From Chlamydiota bacterium (GTDB lineage: Bacteria; Chlamydiota; Chlamydiia; Chlamydiales; Rhabdochlamydiaceae), in the NCBI GenBank assembly GCA_011065235.1, contig JAAKFB010000068.1:1-8520 (forward strand): DNA of 8,520 nt, given 5' to 3'. Positions 6,053 through 8,520 of the stretch are shown piece by piece. The stretch's first letter is position 1, and the number at the start of each line of letters is the position of its first letter. The notes beneath the pieces are model-generated. The model worked only from the letters and a program-made list of their open reading frames with translations, was not told the DNA's origin and searched no databases. The position numbers and the translations under genes are program-made.

Positions 6053-6837
6053 AAAAATTTCTAATTCTCCTTATTTTGGCATTTGGCTGCACAAAAAAAG
6101 ATGATGCCATGACCCTGAAAGTAGCGGCAACGCCCGTTCCACAAGCCCAAATGCTCCACTTTGTAAAGTCTGAGCTCGAAAAAGAGGGAATTAAGCTCAA
6201 AGTAATCGAGGTAGATGATTACAATATTCCCAATCGTGCCCTTGCAGAAAAGGAAGTCGCTGCGAATTTTTTCCAGCACATCCCCTTCATGGATGAGCAG
6301 ATCAAAAATTTTGGCTATAAGATCCAATGCTATGCCCGCATCGAACTCGAGCCGATGGCCATTTACTCCGACAAGATCGCCTCTCTCAAAGACCTGAAAA
6401 AAGGGGCCACCATTGCCATACCCAATGATCCTACCAATGAGTTCCGCGCTTTGTCCATTTTGCAAAAACAAGGGCTGATTGAAATGCGTCCCCATGCAAA
6501 GCTCACCGCGACAGTTGCCGACATTCAGAGCAATCCCCTCGATCTCAAGTTCCGGGAGATAGACGCAGCTCTTTTGACACGCGCCCTTCCCGATGTGGAT
6601 GCAGCGGCCATCCCCACCAATTTTGCTCTCCAGCTGGGCTTAAATCCCTCCAAGGATTCTCTTGCGATGGAGAGCGTCGATTCTCCCTACGCCAATATCA
6701 TTGCCATTCGGATTGGGGATGCAGATGATCCTCGTCTAGAAGTCCTCAAAAAAGTGATGCTATCAGACAATATGCGCACCTTTATCGAAGACACGTACAA
6801 AGGCGCGATCATTCCCGTGTTGAAAGATTGTCCCTGA
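6049..6837 (+). CDS. metQ: Methionine-binding lipoprotein MetQ (NlpA family)
   Basis: MetQ is the periplasm-facing binding protein that delivers methionine to MetNI. From GTG at 6049 it has 262 residues and begins MKKFLILLILAFGC: a short lysine-led signal peptide with a lipobox and lipidation at Cys14. The family marks follow: ATPVPQAQML (about 25), FFQHIPFMDEQIKN (about 75-88), YSDKIASLKDLKKGATIAIP (about 105-125) and NDPTNEFRALSILQKQGLI (126-144). The start is set by AGAGG 6 nt upstream and a GTGA overlap with the metI stop. The same frame is open back to an ATG at 6013, but that adds 12 hydrophilic residues before the signal peptide and has no ribosome binding site. No clear terminator hairpin follows. 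Confidence 0.96.
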   Translation: MKKFLILLILAFGCTKKDDAMTLKVAATPVPQAQMLHFVKSELEKEGIKLKVIEVDDYNIPNRALAEKEVAANFFQHIPFMDEQIKNFGYKIQCYARIELEPMAIYSDKIASLKDLKKGATIAIPNDPTNEFRALSILQKQGLIEMRPHAKLTATVADIQSNPLDLKFREIDAALLTRALPDVDAAAIPTNFALQLGLNPSKDSLAMESVDSPYANIIAIRIGDADDPRLEVLKKVMLSDNMRTFIEDTYKGAIIPVLKDCP

Positions 6838-6882
6838 TTGAGTTTCATTTAGTCTTTGTCTCTACTTTATATGGCTCGTTTC

Positions 6883-6910
6883 TTGACAAAAAAAAATTAT
6901 TCTGTACAAT
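6883..6910 (+). promoter_or_regulatory. Strong sigma-70-type promoter for the 92-residue gene
   Basis: TTGACA (6883-6888, six of six) and TACAAT (6905-6910, five of six) are 16 bp apart over an A-rich spacer. A start near 6917 gives a leader of about 32 nt. It is the closest match to consensus in the window and shows that the start further upstream at 6856 cannot be right. Confidence 0.75.
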
Positions 6911-6948
6911 GTTTCTCGTTTTTCAACCACAATCATAAAGGATGGAAT

Positions 6949-7227
6949 ATGTCTATACAACCAACTTCCCCTTATAGCGCTTCTAATAGAGAGGAAACAG
7001 CTACGAATTCAACCGGTTACACCAAAGCGAGCGATAATAGCGTTGCGCAAACAAATATCCAAAATAATCACACGAACAAAGGATTAGGCCCTGTCCAAAC
7101 AAGTGGAGTTATCTTAGGTGCATTAGCTGTAGGATATGAAATTGGTACGGCTGATACCAATAGTAATTCCTTGGCAGGAAGAGCAAAGAGGTTCATAACA
7201 GGAGCAAAAACAGATAAACCTACCTAA
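6949..7227 (+). CDS. Small hypothetical protein, candidate type III secreted or Inc-like protein
   Basis: From ATG at 6949 this is 92 residues; AAAGGA lies 6 nt upstream and the promoter at 6883-6910 supports this start. Residues 1-45 are polar and rich in Ser, Thr and Asn with few hydrophobic residues (MSIQPTSPYSASNREETATN and on), the kind of disordered N-terminus common in type III substrates. A single moderately hydrophobic glycine-containing segment, GVILGALAVGYEIG, lies at about 53-66. The tail is basic (GRAKRFITGAKTDK). I recognise no family. The segment is short for a transmembrane helix, so it could be a membrane-associating helix or part of a small fold. A secreted role is inferred from composition and from the Inc-like neighbours. 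Confidence 0.65.
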   Translation: MSIQPTSPYSASNREETATNSTGYTKASDNSVAQTNIQNNHTNKGLGPVQTSGVILGALAVGYEIGTADTNSNSLAGRAKRFITGAKTDKPT

Positions 7228-7258
7228 GTGGGTCACCAAAAAGCTCTCTGTGCGGCAT

Positions 7259-7378
7259 TTACTTAATCTGAGTTTCGAGTTTTAGGCGTTCATAAAAGCA
7301 GCCTCCATTTTCACGAAAAGATTTAATGGAGATTTCTATTACCCCGATCCAGACGACTCTTTTGAAGCAGGCTAGCAC
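7259..7378 (-). CDS. Possible 39-residue small protein with its ribosome binding site in a hairpin
   Basis: On the minus strand AGGAG (7389-7385) lies 6 nt before a GTG (7378), which opens 39 codons to a TAA at 7261-7259. The peptide has a protein-like run (CFKRVVWIGVIEISIKSFRE, then NGGCFYERLKLETQIK) with a basic/hydrophobic first half. The GTG is in one arm and the AGGAG at the loop edge of the 12-bp hairpin at 7373-7399, so translation would be blocked unless the hairpin opens. It could equally be the decayed end of a longer gene or part of a dispersed repeat. I know no family for it. Confidence 0.28.
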   Translation of the reverse strand: MLACFKRVVWIGVIEISIKSFRENGGCFYERLKLETQIK

Positions 7379-7399
7379 CTTCAGCTCCTGAAGGTGCTA
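7373..7399 (-). terminator. 12-bp perfect hairpin after the 123-residue Inc-like gene
   Basis: TAGCACCTTCAG (7373-7384) and CTGAAGGTGCTA (7388-7399) pair perfectly around a 3-base loop. The hairpin starts 5 nt past the stop of the minus-strand gene at 7405, where a terminator belongs, and lies between convergent genes. It has no U-tract on either strand, so intrinsic termination is not assured. It could instead protect the mRNA end or control the small frame at 7259-7378. Confidence 0.5.
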
Positions 7400-7404
7400 A
7401 GGAT

Positions 7405-7776
7405 CTATGAGGCTTGCTCGGTAATTTCTTGCTGACGTAGGTCAATAAAGCGTGCCTGGTTGTGTAAGATATCAGAATCCCCAAAACGCTGGATCGCTTG
7501 TGATGCAAAATATGCAAGCGCTGTGAATGAAACGATTTGGATAGCTCCAAGTGTCAGTAATGAGCACGAGGAAAATACCCATAGCAATTCCTCAGTAAAT
7601 TCAATAAAGAAAATCAGTGAGAAAATTCCCGTTGCAAATGCTGCAATAGTGCACGCAATCCCCTTCATGCCTTCGACGGTACTTTGGGTCCTCTTTTCTG
7701 CCGCTAAAATTTGGCAGTCGCGCTTCCCTTGAAGGTCTTGTAAATTGGGTGGGGCTAATGTGGTTGGTTGTGTCAT
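7405..7776 (-). CDS. Inc-like protein with a two-helix hydrophobic hairpin
   Basis: 123 residues. A polar N-terminus (1-36) is followed by two long hydrophobic helices, about 37-60 (MKGIACTIAAFATGIFSLIF) and 64-92 (LLWVFSSCSLLTLGAIQIVS and on), joined by a very short acidic turn (TEE), and a charged tail (93-123). This is the bilobed hydrophobic layout that defines chlamydial inclusion-membrane (Inc) proteins, which are type III secreted and inserted in the vacuole membrane with both ends in the host cytosol. Inc proteins share layout rather than sequence, so the call rests on topology. The start is firm: AAGGAG lies 7 nt before the ATG, with a promoter at 7820-7847 and a palindrome over the start-site region. 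An ordinary small inner-membrane protein remains possible. Confidence 0.72.
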   Translation of the reverse strand: MTQPTTLAPPNLQDLQGKRDCQILAAEKRTQSTVEGMKGIACTIAAFATGIFSLIFFIEFTEELLWVFSSCSLLTLGAIQIVSFTALAYFASQAIQRFGDSDILHNQARFIDLRQQEITEQAS

Positions 7777-7807
7777 CGATTATCTCCTTTTAAAGTTTTA
7801 GTTTAGA

Positions 7808-7820
7808 TGAACGGTGTTCA
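7808..7820 (-). promoter_or_regulatory. Palindrome over the transcription start of the Inc-like gene (possible operator)
   Basis: TGAAC (7808-7812), GGT, GTTCA (7816-7820) form a perfect 5-bp inverted repeat beginning at the last base of the -10 box and covering the predicted start site near 7813. This suits a repressor operator. The half-sites resemble GAAC/GTTC SOS boxes, but the 3-bp spacing differs from the 4 bp of that motif, so I do not call it a LexA site. Confidence 0.3.
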
Positions 7821-7847
7821 TTATAACAAACTGGGAATTATTGTGGA
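7820..7847 (-). promoter_or_regulatory. Promoter of the 123-residue Inc-like gene
   Basis: On the minus strand TCCACA (7847-7842; four of six) and TATAAT (7825-7820; six of six) are 16 bp apart. The expected start near 7813 leaves a leader of about 37 nt that ends with the AAGGAG ribosome binding site. Confidence 0.6.
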
Positions 7848-7862
7848 TATATTAAAATTACT

Positions 7863-7898
7863 TTAAATAAAAGCGAGCGCCTAGGAAACTAGGCGCTC
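7863..7898 (-). terminator. Intrinsic terminator of the 114-residue gene
   Basis: GAGCGCCTAG (7875-7884) and CTAGGCGCTC (7889-7898) form a perfect 10-bp GC-rich stem with a four-base loop. On the minus strand it is followed by GCTTTTATTT, a T-rich tract. It lies 10 nt past the stop at 7909, so it ends that transcript before the promoter of the next minus-strand gene. Confidence 0.85.
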
Positions 7899-7908
7899 AG
7901 GGAAATTA

Positions 7909-8253
7909 TCAGCCAGCTTTAGTACTAAAGAAATATTGACCGAATTTCTCATGGGCTAAATAGCCTGCAGCTCCACCCACGATCAGACCACCGATGCTTG
8001 CAGTGAGTGCGTGGATAGGGGGAATCAAAGCCAAGGGAAATGTAAGAAGTGCCGTGGCGATCGCTCCTACCTGGTATGCAAGGAGGGTAACTCCAGTGAG
8101 GAAGAGCACTCCTGTTGTGATTTTAGCGACTTTGAGGCCCTTTTTAATTTGTCCTATACGAGAAGCGGTTTGCTTTGTGTCAGTAAGAGTACATGCTAAA
8201 GAAAGAGCACTTGATGCTGAGGTGCTTGCTGCTGGGGAACTTGATGATGCCAT
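7909..8253 (-). CDS. Small membrane protein, Inc-like, with Ser/Ala-rich N-terminus
   Basis: 114 residues. Residues 1-19 are almost only Ala, Ser and Thr (MASSSSPAASTSASSALSLA), like a type III secretion signal. A polar and basic linker follows (22-44, with KKGLKVAK), then a long hydrophobic region at about 46-79 (TTGVLFLTGVTLLAYQVGAI, then ALLTFPLALIPPI) and a glycine-rich one at 83-100 (LTASIGGLIVGGAAGYLA), then a short tail (HEKFGQYFFSTKAG). The paired hydrophobic lobes suggest an Inc-type membrane protein. The glycine-rich second lobe also resembles glycine-zipper pore or membrane-associating segments. AAAAGGAGA lies about 6 nt before the ATG at 8253, and an intrinsic terminator follows. 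No clear sequence similarity to the neighbour at 7405-7776 beyond layout. Confidence 0.68.
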   Translation of the reverse strand: MASSSSPAASTSASSALSLACTLTDTKQTASRIGQIKKGLKVAKITTGVLFLTGVTLLAYQVGAIATALLTFPLALIPPIHALTASIGGLIVGGAAGYLAHEKFGQYFFSTKAG

Positions 8254-8285
8254 TTTTTTCTCCTTTTTATTAATGGAACGCTAAT

Positions 8286-8315
8286 AGTTTACCATTTTTA
8301 TTTAATTAATGGCAA
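8286..8315 (-). promoter_or_regulatory. Promoter of the 114-residue gene
   Basis: On the minus strand TTGCCA (8315-8310; four of six) and TAAACT (8291-8286) are 18 bp apart, with TG in the extended -10 position (TGGTAAACT). The leader to the ATG at 8253 is about 25 nt. The -10 hexamer equals the one proposed for the mnmG operon. Confidence 0.5.
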
Positions 8316-8431
8316 ATGCGATTAAAAAGTTTAATTACCAAAGAGGGGTGTTTTTGAGCCGAAAAATGAGCTCTTGAGGATCTTCAATTTTTTCGTTTAC
8401 CTCACATTCCGCACCAGAGGTGTTTTAGATT

Positions 8432-8503
8432 CGAATTTAGCTGTTTTTCAGCTGAATTTGCAAATTTTGCGGCAATATTAGGGAATATTGCCCAGAATTT
8501 GTC
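8432..8503. repeat. Back-to-back AT-rich hairpin units, continuing past the window end
   Basis: Unit 1 (8432-8460) folds as a 12-bp stem, CGAATTTAGCTG against CAGCTGAATTTG with two G-T pairs, and a TTTTT loop. Unit 2 (8461-8501) abuts it: CAAATTTTG, a bulged C, GGCAATATT, loop AGGG, AATATTGCC, CAGAATTTG, giving 18 pairs with one G-T. Both end in GAATTTG and begin CRAATTTwG. CAAATTTAG at 8503 looks like the start of a third unit. The junction AATTTGCAAATT (8455-8466) is itself a perfect palindrome. The rest of the stretch from 8316 to the window end shows no convincing gene; a short minus-strand open frame ends at 8437 inside the hairpins. Confidence 0.75.
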
Positions 8504-8520
8504 AAATTTAGATCAAAATT

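Noticed and set aside
6856..6948. N-terminal extension of the 92-residue gene from an ATG at 6856
   Set aside because: The near-consensus promoter (6883-6910) lies inside it, and the ATG at 6949 has its own AAAGGA site.
7303..7331. CTCCATT/AATGGAG hairpin as a terminator for the plus-strand gene ending at 7227
   Set aside because: A 7-bp stem with a 15-base loop about 75 bp past the stop and only a weak T-rich tail; too weak to call.
7323..7550. A 75-residue minus-strand frame
   Set aside because: It overlaps most of the 3' half of the 123-residue Inc-like gene in another frame and has no ribosome binding site.
7808..7820. LexA (GAAC-N4-GTTC) box
   Set aside because: The half-sites are 3 bp apart, not 4, and no SOS gene is present.
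1..8520. tRNA, rRNA or CRISPR array
   Set aside because: I saw no tRNA-like cloverleaf with a T-arm motif, no rRNA sequence and no evenly spaced direct repeats.

Overview
The window looks like chromosome from an environmental (amoeba- or other protist-associated) member of the Chlamydiota. Three things suggest this: mnmG lies just upstream of a short, chlamydial-size lipoate ligase gene on the same strand, as I recall gidA-lplA in Chlamydia; there is an F-box protein gene, a eukaryotic-type domain typical of amoeba-associated bacteria; and there are small two-helix proteins resembling chlamydial inclusion-membrane (Inc) proteins. The genus cannot be fixed from sequence reading alone.

Layout, left to right. 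(1) Positions 1-60, minus strand: the first 20 codons of an IS1634-like (DUF4277) transposase that runs off the window, preceded by an 8-bp-stem hairpin. (2) 82-534, minus: an unrecognised 150-residue protein with a hydrophobic centre, lying next to the insertion sequence and possibly cut by it. (3) 644-1264, minus: an F-box protein, visibly richer in A/T than the core genes, with its own near-consensus promoter. (4) 1328-4310, minus: a compact core operon, read as a 29-residue bS22/mS38-like basic peptide, then mnmG, a small exported protein, and lplA. The spacings are 1 nt, 4 nt and a GTGA overlap. (5) 4410-6837, plus: metN-metI-metQ, a complete methionine ABC importer with ATGA and GTGA overlaps. 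(6) 6949-8253: three short genes, one plus and two minus, each with its own good ribosome binding site and promoter-like sequence. Two have Inc-like hydrophobic hairpins and the third has a polar N-terminus like a type III secretion signal. (7) 8432-8520: back-to-back AT-rich hairpins bounded by related sequence, running off the right edge.

The core block serves translation (tRNA wobble-uridine modification by MnmG, and a probable ribosomal peptide), lipoate attachment to 2-oxoacid dehydrogenases, and uptake of host methionine. These fit an obligate intracellular bacterium. The flanks hold likely host-interaction genes, mobile DNA and repeats. Core genes often use non-ATG starts: TTG for mnmG and metN, GTG for lplA and metQ. 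The most useful hidden item is the 29-codon gene in front of mnmG, which a naive TTG-extended mnmG call would overwrite.
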